DNA of 64,000 nt from Erythrobacter sp. SDW2 (GTDB lineage Bacteria; Pseudomonadota; Alphaproteobacteria; Sphingomonadales; Sphingomonadaceae), in assembly GCF_021431965.1 (NCBI RefSeq), contig NZ_CP090370.1, positions 1,116,001-1,180,000 of the forward strand, given 5' to 3'. Under the pieces are notes generated by a model that had not been told where the DNA came from, did not search any database, and saw only the letters and a list, made by a program, of their open reading frames with translations. Shown piece by piece: positions 52,755 through 61,805 of this stretch. The position numbers and the translations under genes are program-made. Within the stretch, counting starts at the first letter, position 1; every line of letters begins with the position of its first letter.

Positions 52755-54833
52755 ATGCTCTCCGCAAGATCGACCTTCAGCCGCATTGTTGCCCTGTTCG
52801 CCCTGATGCTCGCGGCATTGATCGCAGCGCAGCCTGCGCAGGCGCAGGAAACCTATATCCGAGCTTCGCTCCTGGTGGAGGGGCCGGTTGCGCCCGGCGG
52901 CGAGGTGATGCTGGCGCTGCGGTTCCAGCCGGTCGCGCCCGAATGGCACGGATACTGGAAGAACCCGGGCGATGCCGGGCTGGGGATGCAGCTCGAATGG
53001 GACCTGCCCGATGGCGTGACGGTGGGCGAACCGCTCTATCCGGTGCCCAAGCGGCTGCTGATCGACGGGCTGATGAACCACATCTTCGAAGGCGACTATG
53101 CGGTGCTGGTTCCGCTGAAGCTGGCGCAGGACTGGCGCGGCGGGGACCGGCTCAATATCGGCGTCGAGGCCTTCTACCTCGCCTGCACCGACGAAATCTG
53201 CGTGCCGCAGGATGCCAAGCTTTCGACGACTGTCCCAATCGGCATTAGCGACAGCGACAGCAGCGACTTCACACAATGGCGCAGTGCGCTTGCTCCTCTG
53301 ATCGAGAGCAAGGGCACCTTTGAAGTGAAAGGCGAGCTGCTGCGGGTTGCGATCCCGGTCCCGGCCTCGCTCGATGTCGGCATGCCGCACCTGTTCGTCG
53401 GCGCGCGCGAACTGGGCGATGGACTGCAACCCGCCTATGCCGCGCCGCAAGGCTTTGCCCGCAAGGGCGACTGGCTGGTGGCGGAAGTGCCGCTCAACCG
53501 GTTGGTGCTGCCCGCCGGGTCCAGCGTGGAGTTTGCGCCCGCACCGGATCAGATCGACGGCATCATCGCGTGGAGCGACAGCGAAGGCCTGCGCTTCGTT
53601 GCCGAACGCGGCAAGGTGCCGGGCGGGGGCACGCGGCTGATGGCGCGAGACAGTGAAACCCCGGCCCTGTGGCTGCTGCTGGCGGGGGCGCTGCTCGGCG
53701 GACTGTTGCTCAATGTCATGCCCTGCGTCTTCCCGATCCTGAGCCTCAAGGCGCTGAGCCTCGCCTGCGCCGGAGAAGGCGAGCGCGAGGCGCGGATCGA
53801 GGGGCTCGCTTATACCGCCGGGGTGGTACTGGCCTCCGTCGCGCTGGGCGCGATCATGCTGGCGCTGCGGGCGGCAGGCGAGCAGGTCGGCTGGGCCTTC
53901 CAGTTGCAGGAACCGGCGGTGGTCGTCGCACTGCTGGCGCTGGCAGTGCTGATCACGGCCAATCTGTGGGGGCTGTTCGAATTGCCGGGGCTGGCCATTT
54001 CCGGCGGCAGCACGCCGCGCGGGGCATTCACGACGGGGCTCCTGGCAGCGTTTGTGGCTACGCCTTGCACCGGCCCCTTCATGGCGGCGGCGCTGGGCGC
54101 GGCGCTGTTGCTCCCGACGCCTGTGGCGCTCTTGCTGTTCGCGGCCCTCGGGCTGGGGTTGGCGCTGCCGTTCCTGCTGCTCGGCTTCGTCCCCGCGTTT
54201 CGCAACCGCTTGCCCAAGCCGGGGCTGTGGATGGTGACCTTCCGCAAGGCACTGGCGGTGCCGATGGCGTTGACGGCGCTGGCGCTGATCTGGCTGCTGT
54301 GGCGGATGGGCGGCGCGATGTTTGCTGGAGCAGCATTTGGCGCGGCGCTCGGAGTTGTCCTCACAGTTGTTGCCATTCAGAAAGGCCAGAGGCCTCTAGC
54401 TGCAATCGAGCTGGCTGGTGCATTGATCTTCGCATCCATTGCGTACGTGCAGTTCGCACCGACGGCACCATCAGCCAACGAAAGCGTGCTCGAATCCGCT
54501 TCTTTCTCCCAAGATGCACTCTCTGAAGCCCGCGCCACCGGCCAACCCTTGTTCGTCTATTTCACCGCCGACTGGTGCGTCAGCTGCAAGGTCAACGAGA
54601 AGGTCGCCATCGAACGCGAGGCGACCCGCGCGGCGTTCGACAAGGCGGGCGTCATCACGCTCCGCGGGGACTGGACCCTGCGCCAGCCGGAGATTACCGA
54701 ATTCCTCAGCGAACGCGGGGCGGCCGGCGTGCCGCTCTACCTGTGGTACGAGCCGGGAGCTGCTGAGCCGGAGCAATTGCCGCAACTGCTGGGGCCGGAC
54801 AGCCTTATCGAGCTGGCTGGGCGGGAGCGGTAG
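52755..54833 (+). CDS. dsbD: Thiol:disulfide interchange protein, DsbD-like
   Basis: 692 aa. A signal peptide ends near QPAQAQ; then a periplasmic DsbD-alpha domain with cysteines in FYLACTDEICVPQDA; then about eight transmembrane helices with the paired cysteines NVMPCVFPILSLKAL and ATPCTGPFMAAALG; then a C-terminal thioredoxin-like domain with the active site ADWCVSCKVNEKV. It carries electrons from cytoplasmic thioredoxin to periplasmic disulfide isomerases. The N-terminal domain (EWHGYWKNPGDAGLGMQLEW) is the longer ScsB/'DsbD-like' kind. Its 3' end overlaps a convergent lipoprotein gene by 29 nt. Confidence 0.9.
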   Translation: MLSARSTFSRIVALFALMLAALIAAQPAQAQETYIRASLLVEGPVAPGGEVMLALRFQPVAPEWHGYWKNPGDAGLGMQLEWDLPDGVTVGEPLYPVPKRLLIDGLMNHIFEGDYAVLVPLKLAQDWRGGDRLNIGVEAFYLACTDEICVPQDAKLSTTVPIGISDSDSSDFTQWRSALAPLIESKGTFEVKGELLRVAIPVPASLDVGMPHLFVGARELGDGLQPAYAAPQGFARKGDWLVAEVPLNRLVLPAGSSVEFAPAPDQIDGIIAWSDSEGLRFVAERGKVPGGGTRLMARDSETPALWLLLAGALLGGLLLNVMPCVFPILSLKALSLACAGEGEREARIEGLAYTAGVVLASVALGAIMLALRAAGEQVGWAFQLQEPAVVVALLALAVLITANLWGLFELPGLAISGGSTPRGAFTTGLLAAFVATPCTGPFMAAALGAALLLPTPVALLLFAALGLGLALPFLLLGFVPAFRNRLPKPGLWMVTFRKALAVPMALTALALIWLLWRMGGAMFAGAAFGAALGVVLTVVAIQKGQRPLAAIELAGALIFASIAYVQFAPTAPSANESVLESASFSQDALSEARATGQPLFVYFTADWCVSCKVNEKVAIEREATRAAFDKAGVITLRGDWTLRQPEITEFLSERGAAGVPLYLWYEPGAAEPEQLPQLLGPDSLIELAGRER

Positions 54834-55350
54834 CTTCCGCCCCGCTGCGGCAGGCATCGATCAGTTCGCGGGTCAGCGGGCTGGGGGCCATCACCAAAGT
54901 TCCTGCGCCCGGTACTGTCGCTTCGACTTCCCGGGTGCCGGTCAGCGCTTCGAGGTCAGGATTGTCGGCCGCAACCGATCCCTGCCACAGCCATGCGCGA
55001 CCGTTCCAGGTCGAATCCACCGGCAGGCGCAAGGCATGGAAGTTTCCGACCAGCGCCATCATCGCCTGCGCCTCGCGGTCGGCCCGGACGAAGCGGGTGA
55101 AGGTGAGCTTGGCCTTCTCGCCCGTCCCCTCGCACTGCATGGCGAGGAGCGGCGTTTCCCCCGGCACACCGAACAGCAACCGCTTCGGCTGCTTGGCCGG
55201 GGCCCAGATCGCTTCGGTGGTGTCAGGCGAGGGAATAGGGGCCGAGGCTTGCGGCAGGTCGTCCTTGGCCAACCCGCGCTCCAGATAGTCGTCCGCCGCC
55301 GGCGGCTGGCACGCGGCGAGCAGGAGCAGCAATGCGGGGGCAATCCTCAT
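54805..55350 (-). CDS. Putative lipoprotein of unknown function
   Basis: 181 aa from the ATG at 55350. A short lipoprotein signal (MRIAPALLLLLAACQPP) puts the lipidated cysteine at about residue 14. The mature part is small and beta-rich (AMQCEGTGEKAKLTFTRFVR, TWNGRAWLWQGSVAADNPDL) and ends in an Ala-rich tail. No family is recognised. Its 3' end runs 29 nt into the convergent dsbD gene, so the two tails are antisense to each other. It lies downstream of the S10 peptidase on the opposite side of a 55-bp gap. Confidence 0.7.
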   Translation of the reverse strand: MRIAPALLLLLAACQPPAADDYLERGLAKDDLPQASAPIPSPDTTEAIWAPAKQPKRLLFGVPGETPLLAMQCEGTGEKAKLTFTRFVRADREAQAMMALVGNFHALRLPVDSTWNGRAWLWQGSVAADNPDLEALTGTREVEATVPGAGTLVMAPSPLTRELIDACRSGAEATAPAQPAR

Positions 55351-55405
55351 GGCTGCGAAATGCGCGGGGCTGCATCCAGATGCAAGCCGTGTGTCCGCGC
55401 TGTCC

Positions 55406-56917
55406 TCAGCCCCCGCGAATGAACGCGCGGATATCGCGTGACAGCTTGGCCCGGTCTTCGTCGCGGACATACATCATGTGGCCCGCATCGTAGTAATGCC
55501 ACTCGACCCGGTCCTGCGGGATGCCGGTCCGCTTGAGGGAATATTCGGCCCCGAAGAACGGCGTGGCAAAGTCGTAATAGCCCTGCGCCACGAAGGTCCG
55601 CAGGCCCGCATTCTGCCGCATCGCCTCGCCGATAAAGGGTGCGACATTGAGATAGGCCCCGCGGCCGCCGCCCGACAGCGACCATTCCCAATACCGCCCT
55701 GGCTCGCGCCCGATCGACTGGTACTCGCGGTCCGTCTGGAAGCCGAGCGTCTCGCGCGCCCAGCTGTTGATCGCGGCGGAATAGCCCGCGTCGATGCCGT
55801 AGAAACTGGGGTCGTTGTCCGGCGTTTCCCCGGCATTGTCGAAATCGCGCCCGGTGTAGCGGGAATCGAGCCGCCCGATGGTCAGGCCCCGGTCGCGCAG
55901 CAGTTCCTTGTAGAAGCGCTCCGAGGTGACGCGCAGGTTCGCCTGGTCGAGATAGGTTTCGGAAAGGCCGGTCAGCCGCGACAGTTCCTTGCGCACCGCA
56001 GCACGCTCGTCGGCAGGCAGGTCCTGCCCTTTGAGGAGCGCAGTGGCGAAGGGACCTATGGCGAACTGCCGCGCCTCCTCGACAATGGCTTCGACCGACG
56101 GAGCCTCGACCTTGCCGTGATAGTATGCGGCAGCGGCCATATTGGGCAGGGTGACGATATAGGCCAGCTCGTTGCCCGGCGTCGGCTCGCGCCCGGCGAA
56201 ATCGAGAATGGTCGAGATCAGGATCAGCCCGTTGAGGCCGACATCATTGTAGGTGTTCCCCTCCAGCTCCCGCGCGACCATGGCGGTGCGGGTGGTGCCG
56301 TAGCTTTCGCCGCCGAGATACTTCGGGCTGTTCCAGCGGCCGTTCTGGTTGAGCCACAGCCGGATGACCTTGGCCACCGCGCGGGCATCGGCTTCGAGGC
56401 CGTAGTACTTCTTGGGATCGGTCCCCTCGGTCAGATAGCTGAAGCCGGTGCCCGGCGGGTCGATGAAGACGAGGTCGGCGACGTCGAGCAGGCTGTCGGG
56501 ATTATCGAGCAGCGGATAGGGCGGCGCACCATCGTCGCGCGCGTCGCTGGGAATCGCCACCCGCTTGGGTCCGAAGGCGCCCATCTGCAGCCAGACCGAA
56601 CCCGAGCCCGGCCCGCCGTTGAAGAGGAAGAACACCGGCCGCGACGGATCGCGCCCGGCCTTCACATAGCTGGTGGTGACGATCACAGCTTCGGGCGTGC
56701 CGTCATCGCCGGACAGCAGGTTTTCCTGGATCGTCGCCCGGTAATCGACCCGCTGCCCGCCGAAAGTGCCTGACATGTCGCGGGTGCGGGTCTGGAGTTC
56801 GGGGGTGGCGGGCTTGGCCTTTTCGGAAGCTGGCTTGTCCTGCGCGATAGCAACGGACGCGGCGGTGGTCGCAAAGCTGGCCGCGGCCAGAAGCGCAATT
56901 TGGCGGACGGATTTCAT
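55406..56917 (-). CDS. Secreted S10-family serine carboxypeptidase
   Basis: 503 aa from the ATG at 56917, with GGGGAAG ten bases upstream. A signal peptide ends near SVAIAQDK. The alpha/beta-hydrolase peptidase fold shows the NGGPGSGSVWLQMGAFGP oxyanion block, the catalytic serine in LGGESYGTTR, the aspartate in QGYYDFATPFFG and the histidine in WHYYDAGHMMY. S10 enzymes remove C-terminal residues, usually at acidic pH. It probably acts in the periplasm or outside the cell to feed on peptides. This is a common gene in sphingomonads. Confidence 0.9.
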   Translation of the reverse strand: MKSVRQIALLAAASFATTAASVAIAQDKPASEKAKPATPELQTRTRDMSGTFGGQRVDYRATIQENLLSGDDGTPEAVIVTTSYVKAGRDPSRPVFFLFNGGPGSGSVWLQMGAFGPKRVAIPSDARDDGAPPYPLLDNPDSLLDVADLVFIDPPGTGFSYLTEGTDPKKYYGLEADARAVAKVIRLWLNQNGRWNSPKYLGGESYGTTRTAMVARELEGNTYNDVGLNGLILISTILDFAGREPTPGNELAYIVTLPNMAAAAYYHGKVEAPSVEAIVEEARQFAIGPFATALLKGQDLPADERAAVRKELSRLTGLSETYLDQANLRVTSERFYKELLRDRGLTIGRLDSRYTGRDFDNAGETPDNDPSFYGIDAGYSAAINSWARETLGFQTDREYQSIGREPGRYWEWSLSGGGRGAYLNVAPFIGEAMRQNAGLRTFVAQGYYDFATPFFGAEYSLKRTGIPQDRVEWHYYDAGHMMYVRDEDRAKLSRDIRAFIRGG

Positions 56918-57005
56918 TCGGATAACTTCCCCTGATCTGACCCAAGAATGGCAGGGTCGCGCGGTCTGCGTCAACGCCTAGCTGGCCGCCCAATGAGTCT
57001 GTGAG

Positions 57006-57443
57006 CTAGCGGATTTCAGGGACAACCCCCGCTTCGGCGAGAAGCGCAAGATGATGATCCGACAGGAAACCATTGAACAGGTCTGGTTGGTCGACCGTTA
57101 CATAAATGATGCCCCTCTCACCGCGCTCGACCCCGCCGGCTCCACACAACGATTGATCAACCGTACGCAGTTTGAGCTTCGCTCCGGTTCTGGCATCTCC
57201 GCGCAAAACCTTGAGTATCCTGAATTTCGCCTTTGAAACATTTGCTCCTGAGGTCGTGAGCGCCTGAACTTCCAGCACGAGAACCGCTGACCGCACGCGC
57301 TCGACGAACTCCCGGTCTTTCTGCAAAGCAAGCGCGGCCTTCTCCTCTGCCGTCATGGGCGGCGGAGGCGGTATGGTGCAGGCAGCGGCGGGGACAGCAA
57401 ACGCCGCCGCCAAGACCAGCAGGACGGGGACAAGAAACCTCAT
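57006..57443 (-). CDS. Small secreted protein of unknown function
   Basis: 145 aa from the ATG at 57443. A signal peptide (RFLVPVLLVLAAAFAVPAAA) is followed directly by CTIPPPPPMTAEEK, so a lipoprotein is possible. The mature protein has an R-V-R-S-A-V-L-V-L-E-V start, a beta-rich FRILKVLRGDARTG segment and GERGIIYVTVDQPDLFNG, a layout seen in small exported proteins that I cannot name. It is encoded just downstream of uvrB with a 35-bp gap. Confidence 0.65.
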   Translation of the reverse strand: MRFLVPVLLVLAAAFAVPAAACTIPPPPPMTAEEKAALALQKDREFVERVRSAVLVLEVQALTTSGANVSKAKFRILKVLRGDARTGAKLKLRTVDQSLCGAGGVERGERGIIYVTVDQPDLFNGFLSDHHLALLAEAGVVPEIR

Positions 57444-57478
57444 GCCGGATGGCGTAGCACCGCAGGCCCGCAGGTCAA

Positions 57479-59662
57479 TCAACGCATCTTCCGCTGCGTC
57501 CGCCCGTACCGCATCTTCCGCGTCCCCGGCTTGCCCTCGTTGCTCCGGCCCACCAGTGGAGCCTTCTTCTCGCCATCGGGGATGCCAAGCTCGTCGGCTT
57601 CCAGCCGCCTGATTTCGTCGCGCAGCCGCCCCGCCTCTTCGAACTCGAGGTTCGCCGCTGCATCGCGCATGCGTTTTTCGAGGTCTTCGATGTAAGCGCG
57701 AAGGTTATGCCCGACGAGGTTGTTGCGCTCGTCGTCGCCGGTGTCGACCACCACCGCGTCGCGGCTGGCGGCGTGGGCGACGATGTCGGCAATGTCGCGC
57801 CGGATCGTCTCGGGCGTGATGCCGTGTTCTTCGTTGTAGGCGCGCTGCTTCTCGCGGCGGCGGTCGGTTTCCGCAATCGCACGCTCCATGCTCCCGGTGA
57901 CCCGGTCGGCATAGAGGATCACCCGGCCATCGACATTGCGCGCGGCGCGGCCGATGGTCTGCACCAGCGAGGTTTCGGAGCGCAGGAAGCCCTCCTTGTC
58001 GGCATCGAGGATGCACACCAGCCCGCATTCGGGAATGTCGAGCCCTTCTCGCAGCAGGTTGATCCCGATCAGCACGTCGTAGACGCCCAGCCGCAGGTCG
58101 CGGATCAGCTCGATGCGTTCGAGCGTCTCGACGTCGGAGTGCATATAGCGCACCCGCACCCCGGCCTCGTGCATGAATTCGGTCAGATCCTCGGCCATCC
58201 GTTTGGTCAGCGTGGTGACCAGCGTGCGGTAACCGAGTTTGGCCGTGGCGAGGCATTCCTGGATACAGTCCTGCACCTGATCCTCGACCGGGCGAATCTC
58301 GACCGGCGGGTCGATCAGTCCGGTGGGGCGGATGACCTGCTCGGCGAAGACGCCGCCCGATTGCTCCATCTCCCAGCCGCCCGGCGTGGCGCTGACGGCG
58401 AAGGTCTGCGGGCGCATCGCATCCCATTCGTTGAAGCGCAGCGGGCGGTTGTCGATGCAGCTCGGCAGGCGGAAACCATATTCGGCCAGCGTCAGCTTGC
58501 GGCGATGGTCCCCGCGCGCCATGGCCCCGATCTGCGGCACGGTCTGGTGGCTTTCATCGACGAACAGCAACGCGTTTTCGGGCAGGTATTCGAACAGCGT
58601 CGGCGGAGGCTCGCCGGGCAGGCGGCCGGTGAGGAAGCGGCTGTAGTTCTCGATACCCGCGCAGCTGCCGGTGGCGGCGATCATCTCGAGGTCGAAATTG
58701 GTTCGCTGCTCCAGCCGCTGGGCTTCGAGCAACCGGCCTTCGGCATGGAGCTCCTTGAGCCGTTCCTCGAGCTCGAACTTGATCGCTTCGGACGCCTGTT
58801 TCATCGTCGGGCCGGGGGTGACATAGTGGCTGTTGGCGTAGACCCGCACTTTCTCAAGCGTGTCGCCCTTCTTGCCGGTCAGCGGATCGAACTCGGCGAT
58901 GGCCTCGATCTCGTCGCCGAAGAAGCTGATGCGCCACGCGGTGTCTTCCAGATGACTTGGGAAGATTTCCAGGCTGTCGCCCCGCACGCGGAAGTTGCCG
59001 CGCGCGAAGGCGGTATCGTTGCGCTTGTACTGCAGGGCGACCAGCTTGCGGATGATCTCGCGCTGGTCCTCGCTCGCCCCGACCTTGAGGTCGAAAATCA
59101 TCGCCGAATAGGTCTCGACCGAACCGATACCGTAGAGGCACGAGACCGAGGCGACGATGATCACGTCGTCGCGCTCGAGCAAGGCGCGGGTGGCCGAGTG
59201 GCGCATCCGGTCGATCGCCTCGTTCACCGAGCTTTCCTTCTCGATATAGGTGTCGGACCGGGGCACATAGGCCTCGGGCTGGTAGTAGTCGTAATAGCTG
59301 ACGAAATACTCGACCGCGTTGTTGGGGAAGAAGCTCTTGAACTCTCCATAGAGCTGCGCGGCGAGGATCTTGTTGGGGGCCAGCACCAGCGCGGGGCGCT
59401 GCAAGGTCTCGATCACCTTGGCCATGGTGAAGGTCTTGCCGCTGCCGGTCACCCCCAGCAGGACCTGGGTCTGTTCGCCGTCGCGCGCGCCCGCCACAAG
59501 CTCGGCAATCGCGGTCGGCTGATCGCCTGAAGGTTCGTAGTCGCTGACCAGCTCGAACCGCTTGCCGGGGAGCGATTTTTCGGGCCGCGCGGGGCGGTGG
59601 GGGACGAAATTCTCGCCGGTCTCGGGCTCGTCCAGCCCGCGCCTGATCACCAGTTCTGCCAT
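57479..59662 (-). CDS. uvrB: Excinuclease ABC subunit B
   Basis: 727 aa from the ATG at 59662 (an ATG three codons upstream is an alternative). Walker A GVTGSGKT at 70-77, the beta-hairpin [37 protein letters not shown] (DESH box), [39 protein letters not shown], and the C-terminal UVR coiled coil ([20 protein letters not shown]) are all intact. It verifies damage and loads UvrC in nucleotide excision repair. The upstream region shared with the lipoprotein gene shows no alphaproteobacterial LexA box that I can find. The N-terminal 30 residues are longer than in E. coli UvrB. Confidence 0.97.
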   Translation of the reverse strand: MAELVIRRGLDEPETGENFVPHRPARPEKSLPGKRFELVSDYEPSGDQPTAIAELVAGARDGEQTQVLLGVTGSGKTFTMAKVIETLQRPALVLAPNKILAAQLYGEFKSFFPNNAVEYFVSYYDYYQPEAYVPRSDTYIEKESSVNEAIDRMRHSATRALLERDDVIIVASVSCLYGIGSVETYSAMIFDLKVGASEDQREIIRKLVALQYKRNDTAFARGNFRVRGDSLEIFPSHLEDTAWRISFFGDEIEAIAEFDPLTGKKGDTLEKVRVYANSHYVTPGPTMKQASEAIKFELEERLKELHAEGRLLEAQRLEQRTNFDLEMIAATGSCAGIENYSRFLTGRLPGEPPPTLFEYLPENALLFVDESHQTVPQIGAMARGDHRRKLTLAEYGFRLPSCIDNRPLRFNEWDAMRPQTFAVSATPGGWEMEQSGGVFAEQVIRPTGLIDPPVEIRPVEDQVQDCIQECLATAKLGYRTLVTTLTKRMAEDLTEFMHEAGVRVRYMHSDVETLERIELIRDLRLGVYDVLIGINLLREGLDIPECGLVCILDADKEGFLRSETSLVQTIGRAARNVDGRVILYADRVTGSMERAIAETDRRREKQRAYNEEHGITPETIRRDIADIVAHAASRDAVVVDTGDDERNNLVGHNLRAYIEDLEKRMRDAAANLEFEEAGRLRDEIRRLEADELGIPDGEKKAPLVGRSNEGKPGTRKMRYGRTQRKMR

Positions 59663-59788
59663 GCGGTACATATGGAGAACCAAATCGCCCGCCACAAGGA
59701 CCGGAATTGCGCATGTTACAGCTTCGCAGGTTCCCTTCTGCAGGAAAGGCTCTATCCTGCCGACAGTGGGCTTGAAGGGAGATGTGCG

Positions 59789-60328
59789 ATGCGCAGGATT
59801 ATTTCATGTGTGGCAGCCGGGGCAATCGTTTCGGTTCTGGCGGCGTGCTCGTCGGAGGCGGATAGCAACAGCGATGGCAAGATAACCGCCGAAGAGGCTC
59901 GGGCGGAGATGGCGGACGCGTCAATCAAGCCACTGCCGGGACAATACAAGATGACGATGACCTTCAAGTCGGCCAAGATCCCGGGTGCTCCGGCCAGCAT
60001 GATCGACATGATGGGCAAATCGATGTCCCAGACCATGGAATATTGCCTGACCAAGGAAGAGGCCGACAAGGGCTTCCAAGATGCGCTGAGCAAGGGGCAG
60101 GATGACAACTGCACGATCGAGCGCATGGACATGGACGGCGGCCAGGTCGACATGGCGATGAAATGCAACGATCCCGCGTCGGGCCCGATGGACATTGCTT
60201 TTACAGGAGAGGTTACCCCGACCAGTAGCGACCTTTCGATGAAGATGAAGGGCAAGCTGGGCAACCAGTTCGACGCCGACATCGAGATGACAATGCAGCA
60301 GGAACGGCTGGGAGATTGCGCCAAGTGA
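59789..60328 (+). CDS. DUF3617 lipoprotein with an EF-hand loop
   Basis: 179 aa from the ATG at 59789 (GAAGGGAG upstream). The lipoprotein signal is [15 protein letters not shown], with the lipidated cysteine near residue 20. Straight after it, [12 protein letters not shown] matches a canonical 12-residue EF-hand calcium loop (D1, N3, D5, G6, I8, E12). The rest is DUF3617-like: [60 protein letters not shown] and the end QERLGDC. DUF3617 proteins are periplasmic or outer-membrane-attached and of unknown role. The gene overlaps the next, related one. Confidence 0.82.
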   Translation: MRRIISCVAAGAIVSVLAACSSEADSNSDGKITAEEARAEMADASIKPLPGQYKMTMTFKSAKIPGAPASMIDMMGKSMSQTMEYCLTKEEADKGFQDALSKGQDDNCTIERMDMDGGQVDMAMKCNDPASGPMDIAFTGEVTPTSSDLSMKMKGKLGNQFDADIEMTMQQERLGDCAK

Positions 60329-60909
60329 TAGCGGTGAGAGCTATCGCGACTGGCGTTCTGGTGTCGGCGGCGCTCGCCGGGTGCAGCGAGCCTGCCCCCA
60401 TGACCGATGCGGACGTACTGGCCGAAGCAGGCAAGCTCGCAAATCCCGGACCGGGTCTGTATCAGCAGACCACTGAGATTGTGTCTGCCGAGGTCCCGGG
60501 TGCGGCGCCGGAACAGGCCGACCGGCTGCGCGACCAGTTGTCCGGCATCGAGAAGAAATCGGCGCGCCTGTGCGTGACCGAGGAACAGGCTGCGGCGGGT
60601 TTTCAGCAGCTGCTCAAGGAAATTGCCGATGGGCTCAACGGGATGGAGTGCGGTTTCACGGCGTTCGAAGCCAGCCCGCCGCGAATGAATGCAACCCTGG
60701 CGTGCACGGGTGCCGGGGAAGCGAAGGCCGGCCTCAAGATGGCGGGCACGACGTCTGCCGACGGCTATGACGTGACGATGGACCTCGATGCCAGCGGCCC
60801 CCACATCGCCGGCGGTTCGATGACCATGCGCATGAAAGTGGTGTCGCAACGAACGGGAGATTGCCCGTCGCCCGGCAGCACGGAACTGCCTCCAGAAGTC
60901 GAGCGGTAA
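60325..60909 (+). CDS. DUF3617 lipoprotein, second copy
   Basis: 194 aa from a GTG at 60325 overlapping the previous stop (GTGA). A lipobox (SAALAGCSE) marks the lipidation site. It shares with the preceding protein the PGLYQQTTEIVSAEVPGAAP segment, ARLCVTEEQAAAGFQQLLKE, a C-G-F/C-T pattern and the RTGDC ending, so the two are tandem paralogues. The EF-hand loop is missing; a shorter TDADVLAEAGKLA stretch takes its place. Function unknown. The TGDC and CVTEE/CLTKEE cysteines look conserved between copies. Confidence 0.8.
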   Translation: MIAVRAIATGVLVSAALAGCSEPAPMTDADVLAEAGKLANPGPGLYQQTTEIVSAEVPGAAPEQADRLRDQLSGIEKKSARLCVTEEQAAAGFQQLLKEIADGLNGMECGFTAFEASPPRMNATLACTGAGEAKAGLKMAGTTSADGYDVTMDLDASGPHIAGGSMTMRMKVVSQRTGDCPSPGSTELPPEVER

Positions 60910-60965
60910 AGCCCGCAATTATTCGGCTTGCGTTCAGCGGAACCGTCGCAGAGTGTGACGGTTGC

Positions 60966-61751
60966 ATGACCATGACCGCCCCTCTGACACCAAAACTTCG
61001 CATTCCGCTCGATCGGGCGGAGCTTGCGCGGCGCGTTGCCCTGGCACGCGAGGCCGAGGACCAGGCGACGCCGCGCCCGCATATGCGCCATCTCTTGGGC
61101 GAGTTCTCGGCTCTCTCTTATCCGTTCCGCAAGCTCTACGCCCGAAAGGTGCAGCGCTATGCCTTACCCAAGGCCAAATCGCCGCAGACGGTCATGTTGC
61201 TGCCCGGTTTCGCCACCCATCCGGAGCGGATGCGCTATTTTGCCGAGACGCTCGAAGCGGCGGGACACACCGTCAAACGCTGGGGTCTGGGGTTCAATTT
61301 CGGGCCTAGCGAAGAGAATTTCGCCGCGCTTGAGCAGCGGCTGCTCGACCTGCACCGGCGGGCCGGTGAGCCTGTCACCCTCGTTGGCTGGAGTCTCGGT
61401 GGCCTGTTCGCGCGCGAACTGGCCAAGTTGCACCCTGATGCGGTGGCCAAGGTGATCACCATGGGGACGCCGTTTTCCTATTCGCCGCGCGCCAATAATG
61501 CCTGGCGGATCTACCAGTTTGTCGCCGGTCACCGGGTCGAGGCACCGCCAATTGCCAAGGACATCAGGGCGAAACCGCCGGTCGAGACCGTCGCGCTGTG
61601 GAGCGCCAATGACGGCATTGTCCATCCCCGTGCGGCTTGCGGCAAACCTGGCGAACGCGATCGGGCGGTCGCCCTTCGCTGCCGCCACATGGGCTTTGCC
61701 CATTCGCACGAAGCCATCGAGGCAGTTGCAAGGGAACTCGATCGGAGCTAG
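60966..61751 (+). CDS. Alpha/beta hydrolase
   Basis: 261 aa. The start is the ATG at 60966. The alpha/beta-hydrolase fold is visible: MLLPGFATHPERMRYFAETL (HG-like loop), the nucleophile elbow GWSLGGLFARELAK, and candidates for the acid (SANDGIVHPRA) and histidine (FAHSHEAIEAVA). The substrate is unknown; lipase/esterase-like activity is plausible. The N-terminal 60 residues are a helical lead-in (RRVALAREAEDQATPRPHMR), not a signal peptide, so the enzyme is likely cytoplasmic. Confidence 0.8.
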   Translation: MTMTAPLTPKLRIPLDRAELARRVALAREAEDQATPRPHMRHLLGEFSALSYPFRKLYARKVQRYALPKAKSPQTVMLLPGFATHPERMRYFAETLEAAGHTVKRWGLGFNFGPSEENFAALEQRLLDLHRRAGEPVTLVGWSLGGLFARELAKLHPDAVAKVITMGTPFSYSPRANNAWRIYQFVAGHRVEAPPIAKDIRAKPPVETVALWSANDGIVHPRAACGKPGERDRAVALRCRHMGFAHSHEAIEAVARELDRS

Positions 61752-61805
61752 CCCATTGAGCGGGAGAGACAAGGCGACCGCCTTGCGACTTCCTTTGGGG
61801 ATCCG

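Noticed and set aside
59663-59788. LexA (SOS) box upstream of uvrB
   Set aside because: No GTTC-N7-GTTC or GAAC-N7-GAAC pair is present; single GTTC and GAAC words are not correctly spaced.
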